Below, piece by piece: positions 46,311-59,092 of a DNA stretch of 64,000 nucleotides. A model generated the notes under the pieces. It made no database searches. It saw only the letters and a program-made list of their open reading frames with translations, and was not told where the DNA came from. Each line of letters begins with the position of its first letter. Position 1 is the stretch's first letter. The DNA is taken from positions 496,001-560,000 of the forward strand of contig JAHEWK010000016.1 of the NCBI GenBank assembly GCA_020740775.1. The letters are read 5' to 3'. The stretch is from Ilyonectria destructans. Lineage: Eukaryota > Ascomycota > Sordariomycetes > Hypocreales > Nectriaceae. A program made the translations under genes and the position numbers.

Positions 46311-49300
46311 CTTTTTCTTTTTTTTTCTCTTATAATTAAGGTCGCGGCTCCCGCCTCCAGAAGGGCATCTAAGGCGCGGTACGACCCGTTCTGCATAGCG
46401 CAATCCAACGGAGTCGCGCAAGTCATTTCGTCTCGAAAGTTCCCATCATATCCCAAGGCGATGATTAGCTCTACTATCTCGTCCCAGTCAGACTGAGCGG
46501 CGTCGTGGAGGAGTCGAACTTGGCAGCACTCTAGGCAAGTCGCGAACAAGGCAACCCCGTCCGCGGATTCTTCGCGATACTGCCCAAGAATCCACGCTGC
46601 CATATCTCTCGCTCGATAAATCATGGCATAGTCTATCTGGAGATGGAGGAACTGATCATGGTGATTGAGGAAACGTTTGATGTCTGGTGTTGCCTCTGCT
46701 AGGGATCAGAGGTTGAAGATGGCCAGGAGGTGAAGTGGAGTTGGCTTCCCAGCATGTCGGAACACGCCTCGACAGAACTCGCTATACTCCAGGAACTTGA
46801 TTGAGAGGCCAATGGCAGCTTCCGTCTGAAGGAGCTTTCCCGCGAGATCGTTGAGCTACGAGGTCCTCTTCCCGTCCGCAGAGCGAAAATGGGTTCCCCA
46901 ATAGGTAGCTACATATTCGAGCAATGGGTACTGGAGCAGTAACTTGGTCAGCTCTGTTGGTGTTGGCGCAGAGGCGTGGCAGAACTCGTTGAAACTCGGG
47001 TAGGTCAAGCAGGTTTCGCTCAGGATGGCGTGCGCCTCGAGTTGTAACTCTCCATATGTTTGTAAGGTAAGGTGATTTGACAAGAGAAATTCTCTGAGTG
47101 ACGCATGGAGGAGCTGGTAGCATCCATCCACTTCGATAATGAGATCTGCGCATTCTGTGCAGAGCGGTAAGTCATGAGAGAGCCTCTGACTTTCCGTGAG
47201 CCCCTTTCTTCCAGGCTTCATTGAGAGAGCATCGAAGAGCTCGGATTTCTACAGCAGCCGGTACGAGTTTGTCACCCGCAAGATGGCTTTTAAAGCTCGA
47301 TCGCGGACGAACCGGGAGCGCCCAAGGATCCTGCGTATGGCTTGCTGGTAAAGCTGGTCTAGGTCCTCGGTCGTATCTTGTAGCGCCTCCATGATGTCCT
47401 CGACGCTGCCGATCTCCTTAAAGTCCTTCACCTTGAGACGAACCCAAAGGAACATGCCGTCTGCATTGCTGAACATCTTGTCCTTGATCTCCTCAAAGCC
47501 AGAGGCCACTTCAGGCGAGGGGTCCAGGTTGATCTCGTCAATCTAGTGCGATATGTATGCTTTGATATCCTGATCATTGCCACCGCGATCGACTTGAATC
47601 TGTGGAAATGAAGAAAGGGGGCGGTCTATGACGGCGTAGTTGGGACGGCTAAAGACGAGAACCTTGACTGACAGAAAGGAGTCTATTGATTCGGTGAGAG
47701 CGGCAATAAATGCGCAGAGGTCTTCGAAGTGACTGCATTCATCTAGGCCATCGATAATGATGAAGCAGGACCGATGTTTCGCGCACGCCATGTTGATCCA
47801 TGCCTTCATCTCGGCTCTCTGGGGGCTCTCGCGGCTCCCGGAGTCAGCGCGGGACCCCATAGGATTGATGTCATCCAGCGGAGAGAGTTGCTCGTAAAGC
47901 TGTCCTAAAAGAGAACCAAGGATATTATGGAACTTGATTGGAGTGGCTGACTGAGTCGAGCTGCAATACACGTATGCAAGCGCGGTGGCCGACTCGCTCC
48001 CCTGGCGAGGATTGAGACGGTTGATGACACGCGCGGCGAGGTGCGACTTTCCGGATCCATACTTCCCGTTGATCCATAGAAGAGTTGAAGTAGCACTTTC
48101 GCGCCAGGAGACGAAATCAGGGTGCTCCACGAGCCAATCACCAGTCCCATCGACGCGCCTATCATAAGTATCTTCTTGGATCTTCCCCATCGGCATGGAC
48201 GGCAGCCATCTCGGGATGCGGCGGCGTCTCTCCTCTGTAACAACGTCAGCGCCATTGACACAGCTGAACTAGAGCGATACTCGGAAGATCTGAATGGAAT
48301 TTACCTATTGCTATCCGGTTGTCGCTCTCCATCTTCTGCTCGGCCACTTCCTTCAACTCTCTGTGGGAGAGGTCGACGGACCTGCCCACGGCGACAACGC
48401 CCTTCTGAACAAGGCGTAACCATCGAGCATTGGCAAGGCTTCGCCATTTCTCCAGTTCAGCCAAGTGGCGCTGGAAATCCTTCTTGATGTCGCCAAACTC
48501 GGCAACAAAATCCCTCCATTGAGCCCTCACGGCAAACAGCAGAGAGTTCCGCTCTTTCCCTTGGTCGTTGAAGAAGATCTCGGCAGCCGCCACGCAAAAC
48601 TTGAGAATGTCGGTTGCGATATCAATCTGCGATGCCTGCACGTCGGGATCGTTGGCAAAGAGAGACTCGCCCTTGTATTTATCGAGGATGCTCAGCTCGA
48701 CTACCATTGAGGTCAGCATCTCAACCAGTTTAGTCTAGTAATCGTCGATCCGTACGCTGAGGGACAGGATGGTGGTGACACCCCCCAGAACGAGGGAAAA
48801 GGGTGCAGGAGAGAACTGAGAGGCAGTCGAGGCCAGAGGGGCGATTCTATTGACGAAGTCGAAGATGGGCATGACCTTGCGGACCAGGCCAAAGACATGG
48901 CTACTGTCGGCCCTTTTCTGGACGGCTTGCTGCAAGACAGAAACGCACTTCTCAAAGTCTTCAGGTTTGGAGTTCTTCAGGAACTGGTTCTGCTGTTCAG
49001 GTTTCAACTTTTCCAGCTCGCATCGCCAAGAAGCTATCGCCGCAAGGGTGCTTCACGGTACGGACACGATGATCAGCACAAACTTTTCGCCCGAGAGCTT
49101 GTACTGCTCTGGTGAGACGGCTCACTTGGTCTTGTCACTGTCCTCCGGAGCTGCAGCTGGACTTGCGCCGGCACCGTCATACGTATCGCCGCAGCGATAA
49201 CCATCGGCGACATTAAGCGTGGGGCGACGGTTGAGACTCGCGTATTCCATGTCATCGCTGGCTTGGGGGGTAGGTCCGCGGGACAAACCCCAAGATGTCT

Positions 49301-49313
49301 GTCGATGGAGCAT
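46310..49313 (-). pseudogene. NACHT-ankyrin NLR-like gene with five stop codons
   Basis: Read leftward: an N-terminal helical domain (FEKCVSVLQQAVQKRA, VMPIFDFVNRIAPLAST, PFSLVLGGVTTIL), an intron at DNRIA, then a NACHT ATPase with Walker A GKYGSGKSHLA and Walker B CFIIIDGLDEC, a winged-helix-like region (LLHASLREFLLSNH) and the beginning of ankyrin repeats (TPLDCAMQNGSYRALDALLEAGA). A 5' intron near 49020-49135 joins an upstream exon (MEYASLNRRP) to LAAIASWRCELEKLK. In-frame stops occur at 48735, 47543, 47249 and 46856 (all TAG) and 46706 (TGA), each compatible with a C-to-T change from CAG or CGA. The ankyrin part breaks off at the RIP island. Intact relatives are fungal NLRs involved in self/non-self recognition and cell death. 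Confidence 0.8.
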
Positions 49314-50107
49314 TAGGCCAGGTGCGCTACGTGGGTAGAGATGGATTAGTGGACAGGCACAACGTCACAATGGAAGTGCGGGATACATAATAATGCGAGA
49401 GGATATTGTGTTTTAAGCTGATGTTGGATTCACCCCTCGTCAGGCGGAGTAAGGCTGAATTTGCGTAAAGCTCTGATATATTGATATGCTGACTTTGGTT
49501 AGACTAGGGGCTAAGATGGACTGATTCGTGATCCACCTACTTAACCAGTTGAATGTAGTTGATAAAAAGGAGGAATGCAGTGATTTTATTGTTGATGCTG
49601 TTGCCTCTTTTACATCTTGATCCCGGATATCTCCATACGGGTCTGGATATGACGATACGTCATAAGCTGCGGATAGGATTGGGTAGAAATAAAAACACCA
49701 ACACAAGAATAACACCAGAAGATGAATACCATCACTAGCCTCATGGTCACTCATCAACTTATCTAACAGATACACACCGACATTCAATCCTCGGTCTGCA
49801 CCACCTTGTTTAAGCCGGTCCGTCCCCACCTTATCCCGAAGTCACCGCTTGCTCCGACACCTGGGATGGAAAATTTCATCCAGTCACGGCCAGTATTGGA
49901 CCGTCTGGGGCCCTGAAGACGAAAGGAGATGATGTGGATAACGCCTTGACGTATGGCTCATGCTTAGCGCTATCACTTAGGCCGCCGATGGCTCCGTTGA
50001 TACCCACAACTCGGAGTAATCGTGTTCCCATAAGAAGAGCCGTTCGTCTTGACTCGCCTTCAAGCAACCACGTCTCTTCAGTTTACCACCGTCCAACTCT
50101 ATCGACA
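49314..50107. other. Divergent intergenic region
   Basis: It lies between the NLR 5' end and the aminotransferase start. The 129-codon minus ORF at 49440-49829 has no recognisable features. Confidence 0.4.
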
Positions 50108-51493
50108 ATGGCTTATACCTCGCCTCTGCAACCCCGGCGCTCTGACGTCAGTCCAAAGCAATGGGGAGTTGCGGCCCCTTGCAGCAGCGAGTCGTTCAAG
50201 ACTCGAGACAGCTCGTCTAAGCCGCAGGCCCTGACGTGGGATCGTAAGTTGCTTCTCCATCTTAACTCATCGTATTGACACGCCAGTCGTATTAATGTTA
50301 AGAATGATAGACCGTCTCAGCACTGAATCAACCAGCCGAACGGGCTCGCCACTAAAGAACGCTTTCAAGTACTTGCAGAACCCAGGAATGCTCTCTCTCG
50401 GAGGTGGTATTCCCCTTTCAGAGTACTTCCCATTCGAAAACGTAGGCTTTGACGCCAAGGCTCCTCCTGTTGCTGGCAACAGCGCAGCGACTACACCAGC
50501 TAGCACTGTGTTGCGTACGGGATCTCTCAGTGGCTCTCAACTACGGCCAGGGCAGCGGATCTGCGCAGCTGCTTCGCTGGATCACCGAGCACACAGAGGT
50601 GATGCACAACCCTCCGTATGCAGACTGGCAATGTACAATGACGATTGGTAACACTTCAGCCATGGATATGGCCTTGCGCATGTTTACCCAGCCCGGGGAC
50701 TTCGTATTGTCCGACAATTATACATTTGTGGCAGCCGTTGAGACGGCAAAGCCGATGGGAGTCGACTTTCTGGGCGTGGAAATGGACGAGCAGGGCCTTG
50801 TTCAGAGTAAGCTCAAGGAGCTTCTCGATGGATGGAATCCTGAAGAGCATTCCGGTGCGAGAAAACTATTCCTGCTCTACCTCGTCCCGACTGGCCAGAA
50901 TCCGACCGGCTCTACACAAAGCCTTGAGCGTCGACAAAGCATCTACCAGGTCGCCCAGGAACACGACTTGATCATCTTGGAAGACGACCCATACTACTTT
51001 TTGCAGATGGACTCGCCCTCCTCGACTACCGACTCTGTGCAAACGCCCGAGGATCTTCTCCGAGCGATTGTGCCGTCGTACGTGAGAATCGACACCGACG
51101 GCCGAGTAGTCCGTATGGACTCCTTCAGCAAGGACGTCAGCCCCGGCCTGCGTCTGGGCTGGCTCACGGCTTCTGAGCAGATCGTCACCCGTTACAAGAC
51201 CCACGCCGACGTCTCGACGCAAGGGCCCAGCGGGTTGAGCCAGCTCGGTCTGTTCAAGCTCCTGGACGAGCACTGGGGACACAGCGACTACCTTTCCTGG
51301 CTGCTGCACCTGCGCAGAGAATACACGCAGCGCCGAGACAATGCCCTCGAGGCTTGCAACCGGTACCGCCCCAAGGAAGTGACTAGCTGGAGGTCCCAGA
51401 GGCAGGAATGTTTGTAAGTTTTGAGCACTATCCCCTGCATACCGCTTTCATTCTAATGTGTCTGCGACCTAGATTTGGGTCAAGGTCGAGTGA
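50108..51493 (+). pseudogene. Aromatic aminotransferase (Aro8-like), frameshifted and 3'-truncated
   Basis: Exon 1 (50108-50243) encodes QWGVAAPCSSESFKTR and an intron (50244-50286) leads to NAFKYLQNPGMLSLGGGIPLSEYFPF, typical of fungal Aro8/kynurenine aminotransferases. Family motifs follow: LSVALNYGQGSGSAQLLRWITEHTE, GNTSAMDMALRMF, LVPTGQNPTGSTQ, ILEDDPYYFLQ and the PLP-lysine region MDSFSKDVSPGLRLGW. The frame changes near 50515, where a dozen or so expected residues are also missing, and again near 51390. The last readable exon (IWVKVE) ends at a TGA at 51491, about 100 residues short of the family length, just before the RIP island. Two shifts plus truncation indicate a dead gene. Confidence 0.8.
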
Positions 51494-51529
51494 AAGAGAT
51501 GATGCTGAACGAACGGGCGTAATAGTCGC

Positions 51530-52236
51530 ACGTTATTTCGTTACTATCGAATTATAGCCTGCAATTAGGGAAGAGTTTCCCTTAAATATACTATCTGCGA
51601 TAATTAAATATATTTAGAAATAAAGCTAGATTAGAAGTAAACTTTTATTATATCTATTTAATAAAGTTATTCTTTAGAAGTAAGTCTAAATATATAAGAT
51701 CTTAAAGTACTTAAGATTTCTATCTATAAAGAAAATATAATTAGCTCTATATAGTATTATACTATTCGTATCTAAGATATTTAGATTACTAGCTAGAGAG
51801 CTAGTAATATTCAGTTTTAGGCTTTATAATATAATATTATTAAGACGTATAAGTCTATATATTACATAGTTATTAAAAAGGTTTTAAACTTATTTACAGA
51901 AGGATATACTACTGTAGTTTTATATAGTATTAAATTAGATATAAAATATTAGAATATAATACTTAATAATAATAATTTTAAATTATTTAAATAGGTATAT
52001 AGATAGTAAATAAAAACTTAAATAAGTTTAGAGTTTATATAGTTTAGTATACTATGTAATAGGTTTTTTTTAATAATGTAAAAAAATATGGGTTTATATA
52101 AAATTTTAAGAATAAGTTTATAGATTATTTATATTACTAAGCTTAATATTATGTATTAAACTAAATTATTACTATCCTCTAATAGTATTCAAGCTACTAA
52201 CTACTTAGGGTTTCTTATTTTTATATTTATAATCTA
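51530..52236. repeat. AT-rich RIP island
   Basis: The block is nearly pure A/T with no ORFs, cutting the aminotransferase on its left and ankyrin coding sequence on its right. I could not identify the parent element. Confidence 0.65.
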
Positions 52237-52698
52237 GATGGACAGTTTACGCCTCTTCTGGTTGCGGTGAAGAAAACGAACTTGAAGGCATTCAGCCTGC
52301 TGCTTGCGGCGGGGGCCAACGCGAACGATCGAGAAGAACCAAGTGGGTTAACAGCCCTCCATCTCGCGGCAAATACAGGCCAGGTGGAAGTTGTCCGCAA
52401 GCTTCTCGAGAGTGGTTCAGAGGTCGACGCTGGGCATTCCCTGGGAATGCCGCTACATTTCGCCGCCGCCGGAGGCTCGGACGAGGCGGTGGAACTACTC
52501 ATCAACTCGGGTGCCAACATAGAATACGAAGCAGAGAACGGACGCAGGCCCTTGGCTCTGGCCTGCGAGTACGACCGCCCAAAGACATGCACGCCAGGCA
52601 ATCACGAAGGCCAGATTCGAACCGTCGAAGACATCAAGACAGCTTTTATACAGTTGCTAGTGGGCACGTGCAGAGGCTTGACCCATGATATAATCTGA
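52237..52698 (+). pseudogene. Ankyrin-repeat fragment (probable detached end of the NLR gene)
   Basis: The open frame starts abruptly at the AT-rich border with DGQFTPLLVAVKKTNLKAFS and contains about four ankyrin units (TALHLAANTGQVEVVRKLLE, PLHFAAAGGSDEAVELLINSG). It then loses the pattern and ends at 52698. There is no start codon or N-terminal domain. The minus-strand NLR stops mid-repeat at ...LDALLEAGA at 46310, and this piece begins with the next expected residues of a repeat, so the two could be halves of one gene separated by an inversion. Confidence 0.65.
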
Positions 52699-54070
52699 GG
52701 CGTCTTGTCTGCACGTCGGCAAGCTCACAATCAGTCAAGATCACAAAAATGGTTTCTATAGGTTTACTCATCAATGTTGGGATCATGTCGTCACATCTCA
52801 TGCATATCATGGAGGAACTTTTGCTCTATGGCAAAACGATGGGATACTAACTCGGCACTGATTGGGCTAATCAGCTACCTCACGCCGGCGATTTTGTTGT
52901 TGATTGTCGATCAGAATTCAAGGTTTAAAGAAGCTGTCAGAGTGCAGTATAGACCCAGATATGCAAGCAGGTACTAATTATAGTAGTGCACTATGTTTTT
53001 GGCCTGACGGCATAAATCTGACAGAAGCTTATATCCATGTTTATCCACTTCAAGTTGTAGCTCAATAGTGTTGCACATTAAAAAGGAACATGTCAATACC
53101 TATTGAGAACCAAATCAAGACTGTTCAAAGACGGCTTTATCTCGGTGGGATGCTGAAATAGATCGCGTATAATTATGGCTATATCACGCAATTTGCCTGC
53201 CACACCACGACTATGCTGATCCCCAAACAATGTCCAAGCTTGAGAGCAGAAATTTCACCAATATCGCTGTCGCCGGTTATTTGACCCTGAAATGTCTCCA
53301 TGCCGCCGGGTCTCCTAATTGAGAAGGATCGCCATCGCGTCTGCTTGAACATTGACGTCGATATCGAGGGTTGCCCCAGGTGTGACCCTCGTCTCAATCG
53401 TCACGACCCAAGCCTCAGGATCAATGACTCGCTCTCATCCGCAACACTTGCTATGGCATTTGTCGTCAACACCTGATAATGCTGCTTGATCCCCTTTCAA
53501 TCTCCACCTCCCAGGTTGTCTCTCCGACCATTCTCCGTCAACGATCCACCCTCGTCGCCGTAAATTTCTCCATATAGCAAGTTATCTTATCATTACGAGG
53601 CAGCTTGTTTGCATGAACCTGTAATGCGGCCCCGTGCCGACCAATAGACTCCCCTGTCCACGATTATCGCCATCGATAAAGAGGCGACAAATGGCACCAA
53701 AACGCCCAGCACGCAATACATCTCGACAGTCACACCAACAAACCCAACAGCTACGCAGACGTGGGTCGTCGCGTCAAGACCGACATCCGGCCCCATATCG
53801 CTAACCTAACCCAGCAGTTTGCTCCTTTGCATCACGTTTCATTGCGTCCGCGTCCCCCCACGATATCCCACTAGATCCCTGGCTTCTAGCACTCCAAGCA
53901 ACCTTTTCCTTGTGCTCGGCAAACACGGAACGTCTAGTGCATGATGCGATTGGGACGAAAAAATACGCCAAGAATGGCGGCCCGTCATATAAAAACAGCA
54001 GTGCCGTTGACATTGAGAGCGCATCTCCGCGGAGCAGACGAACCAATACAGGCGAACCATCTTGCCCAAA
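52699..54070. other. Intergenic, no gene supported
   Basis: Only short ORFs without motifs are present (for example 53593-53796 minus). The right end should hold the promoter of the Dal5-type transporter. Confidence 0.4.
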
Positions 54071-56063
54071 ATGGCTACTGTGTTAGTTCGAGATAAGGAA
54101 GCCAAGTCTGGCTCCGACTCTGAGGGTTCCGTGGACGCGATCCCGCCTCTTGGCGCCCCGGGTGAGGAGCGGCGATTCCGATTCCAGCGGGTAAAGGCGT
54201 ATGATCCCGATGCCATTGCTACTCAGGTACATACTGCCCTGTCACGTCTAGATAGGTCGTTTTGCTGACTCTTGATGATAATAGCCAAGTGTATTCGATG
54301 ACTCCACGACGGCAGAGAAATACCAGCCCCCTTCCAACTGGTATGTCAACACGAATCCCTTCCCTGATCATTGGCTGACTTGCATGACCAAACAGGGAGA
54401 ATATCGGCCGCTTCGATCCTCTCGCGCGATGGACCTGGCGAGAAGAGGCAGCGGTGGTGCGCAAAATCGACATCAAAATCATGTTCTTCGCATGCGTCAT
54501 GTTCATGGCCCTCGAGTTAGACCGCGCCAACATCTCGCAAGCCCTGACGGACAACTTCCTCGACGACCTAAAGATGAACACCAACGGTATGTCTCGCGCA
54601 ACAAGACGACTCAAAAAGAAATCACTGGGCTAATGTGCTCTGCCTCGCAGATTACAACTTGGGCAACACCGTCTTCAAGCTCTCGTTTCTGTGCGCTGAA
54701 CTGCCCTCCCAGCTCGTCTCCAAGTGGATGGGCCCCGATCGATGGATCCCCACGCAGATGTGCCTCTGGAGCGTCGTCGCCTTCTCGCAGTTTTGGTTGA
54801 GCGGCCGAAGCTCGTTTCTCGCCTGCCGCTCGTTGCTTGGTATCCTCCAGGGCGGCTTTATCCCCGATGTAAGATGCTCTGAAGTCCCGATACACCGCAT
54901 TTCCGTGCTCACCGACGCGTACTAGGTCATCTTGTATCTCTCTTACTTCTACAAGCACCACGAGCTCTCTATCCGCCTGTCATTCTTCTGGACCATGATG
55001 AGCCTCGCCGACATCATCTCTGCTCTGCTCGCGGCGGGCCTGCTCAAGATGCGCGGCCTCAACGGCCACGCCGGCTGGAGATATCTGTTCCTCATCGACG
55101 GTCTCATCACCCTCGTCTTCGGGCTGCTCGCCTACGGGCTCATGCCCCCGGGCCCAACGCAGACGGCCAACTGGTTCCGAGGCAAAAAGGGTTGGTTTAC
55201 CGAGCGCGAGGAGACCATCATTGTCAACCGCGTCATTCGAGAGGATCCTACAAAGAGTTCCATGCACAACCGCGAGCCAATTACTCCCAGGTTGCTGTGG
55301 CAGAGTCTCAAAGATTACGACTTATGGCCGCTATATATCCTCGGCCTACTTCACGCCATCCCCGCAACCCCGGTGCAGCAGTACTTGACGCTCTCGCTCA
55401 AAGGACTCGGCTTCGACACGTTCCAGTCGAATCTGTTGACGATTCCGTACACGGTGCTCCACATGATCAATCTACTCATCATCACCTATGTGGCCGAGAT
55501 ATTCCAGAATCTTTCTTTTGTTGCTGTCTTCAGCCAGATATGGATCCTGCCGTTCATGATTTACTACAACGTCGTCGACACCACAACCGTCAGCCGTTGG
55601 GTCATCTTTGCCATCTCATCGCTTATCCTAGCATACCCATACCGTAAGTTTAACCATTCTGGTCTTGCTGGTGCGACGCACTCCCTATACACATCATTGA
55701 CTAACTTGACTCGTTTCAGCCCATGCCATCCAAGTGGCCTGGAACTCTCGCAACTCGAACAGCGTCCGATTGCGAACCGTCTCGGCCGCGTGCTACAACA
55801 TGTTTGTGCAAGCTGGTGCCATCGTTGCCTCCAACATCTACCGAGCCGACGACGCCCCGCAGTACCGCCGCGGCAAGAAGCAGTTGCTCGCCATTGTGTG
55901 CATGAACATTGTAGTCTACGGTTTGGTCAAGGTCTACTATGTGTGGAGGAACAAGGGGCGCGATCAGAGGTGGGATTCCATGTCCGAGTCGGAGAGATTG
56001 GAGTACCTCAACACGACAAAGGACGCTGGAAATAAGAGACTCGACTTTAGGTTCAGTCACTAA
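54071..56063 (+). CDS. MFS transporter, Dal5/allantoate-permease (anion:cation symporter) family
   Basis: Six exons (54071-54226, 54285-54340, 54396-54586, 54651-54868, 54926-55643, 55720-56063) encode 560 residues in frame. An acidic cytosolic N-terminus is followed by [37 protein letters not shown], the LDRANI motif typical of this family. Then come [45 protein letters not shown] and a second half with [29 protein letters not shown]. About 12 helices, plasma membrane. Family members import organic anions such as allantoate, nicotinate, pantothenate or dipeptides; the substrate here is unknown. The gene looks intact, unlike most of its neighbours. Confidence 0.9.
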
Positions 56064-56244
56064 GTCACTGAGTATATCTGGCTTTGTCAAATCATATCTT
56101 CAAAGCTAGCTGTCAAATTATGATTTTGTTCTGATCTAGCTGCATGGCCCACCCGCTGGGTTTGACAAGACGCGTGAGATGTACAGTACTGATACCTGCA
56201 GGCAAAATTAGGATTGATCTTGCCTAGGTACATCTTAATACATC

Positions 56245-56514
56245 TTACCTAAACTTTGATTCAAGGAGTCCCGCGACAGGTGCGTTTTGGTTGGGTGCGT
56301 TGACGTAGTAGAATGCGGCTGTGAGGCTTCATGTTAGTGTCTTGTTTCTCGATAATGGTGACGGGATTGGGAGGGTGAAACACGTACTGACGCCAGTGGC
56401 TGCAATGGCGGCTACGGGGAAGAACTTGGCCACGCGGGCATATCTTGACACGACGACGGGCTCTGGGGAAAAGTCGAATCGCGGCAAGACAGTTCCGAAT
56501 GAGTTGATGGCCAT
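56245..56514 (-). CDS. Hypothetical 66-residue protein
   Basis: Two exons (56388-56514, 56245-56318) join through a 69-bp intron with a GTACGT donor and an ACTAAC branch point. The product starts MAINSFGTVLPRFDFSPEP, has one hydrophobic segment (AKFFPVAAIAATGVTAFYY) and ends LLESKFR. A single membrane segment with basic residues before it would fit a small organellar membrane protein, but I do not recognise the family. The clean splice signals favour a real gene. Confidence 0.5.
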
Positions 56515-56699
56515 GATGATTGATGGAGAGTGGATTTTTCGAGAGAGAGGTTCAATGCGACTGCTGGAGCAGAATGGTTGATTAAATTGTTGGATGGGCT
56601 GCTGGCGGATGACTTGAGTGATGAGATGAATGCTCAATTGATCTCGCCGTGAATTCCCATCTATATATACCGTCTTGACGATGAATGCGATTGCAATTC

Positions 56700-59092
56700 A
56701 ATTACTAATATACTTTGCAGACAGTCTTTACTCATCCAAGGATATTAAGGCTGCCCTCAAGTAGGTATTTAACCCGGAAAGAAGTATAGTGGATATTTTG
56801 CATGCTATATTAACTGGTACTTAAGTGGGTTTGCCTGTTACTACTGTCAGTAAGAAGCCTGCTTGCTATATCTTTACAAACTATAATAGTATTAGAGAGC
56901 AGCTATAAGATAAAGATATATACTAAAGCTCTAATATTTATTTAGCAATAATAAAATCGATTAGCAGCTTAACTGGTTAAGAATAGATATAATATACAAA
57001 GCTATTAGAGGTAATATTACTAATTGAGTTATAAGAGTAAATTTATACTTTTTTATCTGAATTAGATATTCCTCCTGAGGTACTATTTATATATCTTAAT
57101 TAGATATATTATTCTCAGCTTAAACTCTACTCTTATTAATACTTACTAATAGTTCTAGTGAATATCTTATTGCTATTACCTTATAAGTCTATTATATCTA
57201 TATAATTAGAATTAACTAGCTAAAAACCTTTAATAAAGTTTAAGCTGATAACTTCTTTTCTGATATTTTTACCTTTTTTTACACCTTACTATCTTTAGAA
57301 ATTACCTTTAAGTTATTTCCTACTGTATTTTATAAGGTTACTAGCTTATTTTATTCTATTTAGTTATTTATTATAGTATCTTACAGCTTAAGAAGTTAGC
57401 TAAGGGACTATATAAACTGATATTAATATTTATTCTGTATATTCTACCTTTTATAATTTAGGTATTTAAAGCTTATTTTAAATCTTTAAGATAATAAAAA
57501 AAAAGAATACTTTTTACAAAGCTAAAAATAAGCTTTAAATAAGCTTTAAATCCTTAAGCTTTAAAGAATTTATATATAGATATATAATTAAAGCTATTAA
57601 AAACCTAAAGTAAAAATAAGAAAAAAGTAAGAATAAAAACTACTAAAATAATATAGAGCTTACTCTATAATACTATAGAGTTAATCTACCTTATAAAATA
57701 TAAGGCTGGGATATTAAGTAAATATTAGCTTAAATTTAATATCTATATATATATACTAATATATAAGAGTTATATAACTAGAGAAAGAAAAAGCTAAACT
57801 TTAAGATACTAATAGAAGCTTAAAAAGCTACTATAAAAGTATCTAAAGTATTATACTATAAAGAGTAGCTACAGTATTATTATAGTAACTATAAAGAAAC
57901 TAAAGTATAATACTAATTATTATAATTTTATAGAGATTCTTTAATAGCTTCTTTATAACCTAAAGGTAATTAGAATTAAAAGAAAAATAAATATAAAATC
58001 TATAAACTTAAATTATAATAATTAGTATACTATACTAACTTATAAATCTAGAGTAAGCTAATTTTAATTAGTTTATATAATAGAAAATTAAATATATTAA
58101 AGTTAAATAAGTAAGTTATATTTAATAATAGTAGAGTAAATAATACTTAATATAATTAAGTAGTATTAATAGCTAAAAGGCTATTTATACTTAATATATA
58201 CTTCTTAGATAACTATATATTAAGTGGATTATATAATTAGTAAAGTACTTAATTTTAAAGTATACTATTTCTATTTTTTATAATTTAGTTATAATTAGCT
58301 AGACCTAACTATAAGTTTTATATACTGCTATTTTAAATTACCTTTTTAATTTAAGCTATAATATAAATAAGGCTAGTAATAAGATTATTACTATAAATTT
58401 AATAATAATAATAAGCTTTTTAAAGTAGTAAAAAAGAATTATAATAAGGTTTTTATTTTATAGTTAGATAGCTAAAAGGCTTTTTCTCTTTAAATTAGCT
58501 ATAAAAGTTTTATAAGTTTAAATATAAGTAAAATAGTATATATTAAATAAATAAATAAATAGAATAATATTATAAAAATTAGATTATTTTTTAAAAATAA
58601 ATAGAAATTAAATAACTTTTCTTATTAATAAAAATATAAAACTTATATATTTATAAATTATTATTAAAATTACTATTCTAATTACTATTTTAATTCTATA
58701 TTATATTCTTATATAAGTATAATAAGGGATTTAATCTATTAATTATAAATCTAATTATAATTCTTTACCTTTTTTAACTACTAAGTATATAACCTTCTCT
58801 ATAATATCCCTCTATTAAAAAGACTATATTAATCTATAGTATAAAATAAAAAGATATCTTTAGTTAGTTAAGTAATTAGTTAAGTAATTAGTTAAGTAGT
58901 TAGTTAAGATATATATAAGAATAAAAGGATAATTAGAATATAAAAGAGCTTATAGAGCTTTTATATCTATTATAATTTTACTTTTTTTAAGATTTAGCTT
59001 TTTTAGTAGATCTAGCTTTTTCAGTAAATCTAGCTTTTTTAAGATATAGCTATTTCTATAGCTTATTAAGATATTAGAAAAGATAACTAGTT
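56700..59092. repeat. RIP island, left part, with inverted R1 copy (about 58655-59092)
   Basis: This is extremely AT-rich DNA without ORFs. From about 58655 to 59092 the reverse complement matches R1: its 3' end (AATTATTATTAAAATTAC read on this strand), the ACTTAACTAATT tandem stretch and the repeated AAGCTAAATCT words, with an internal deletion and a truncated 5' end. The parent of 56700-58650 is not identified. Confidence 0.7.
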
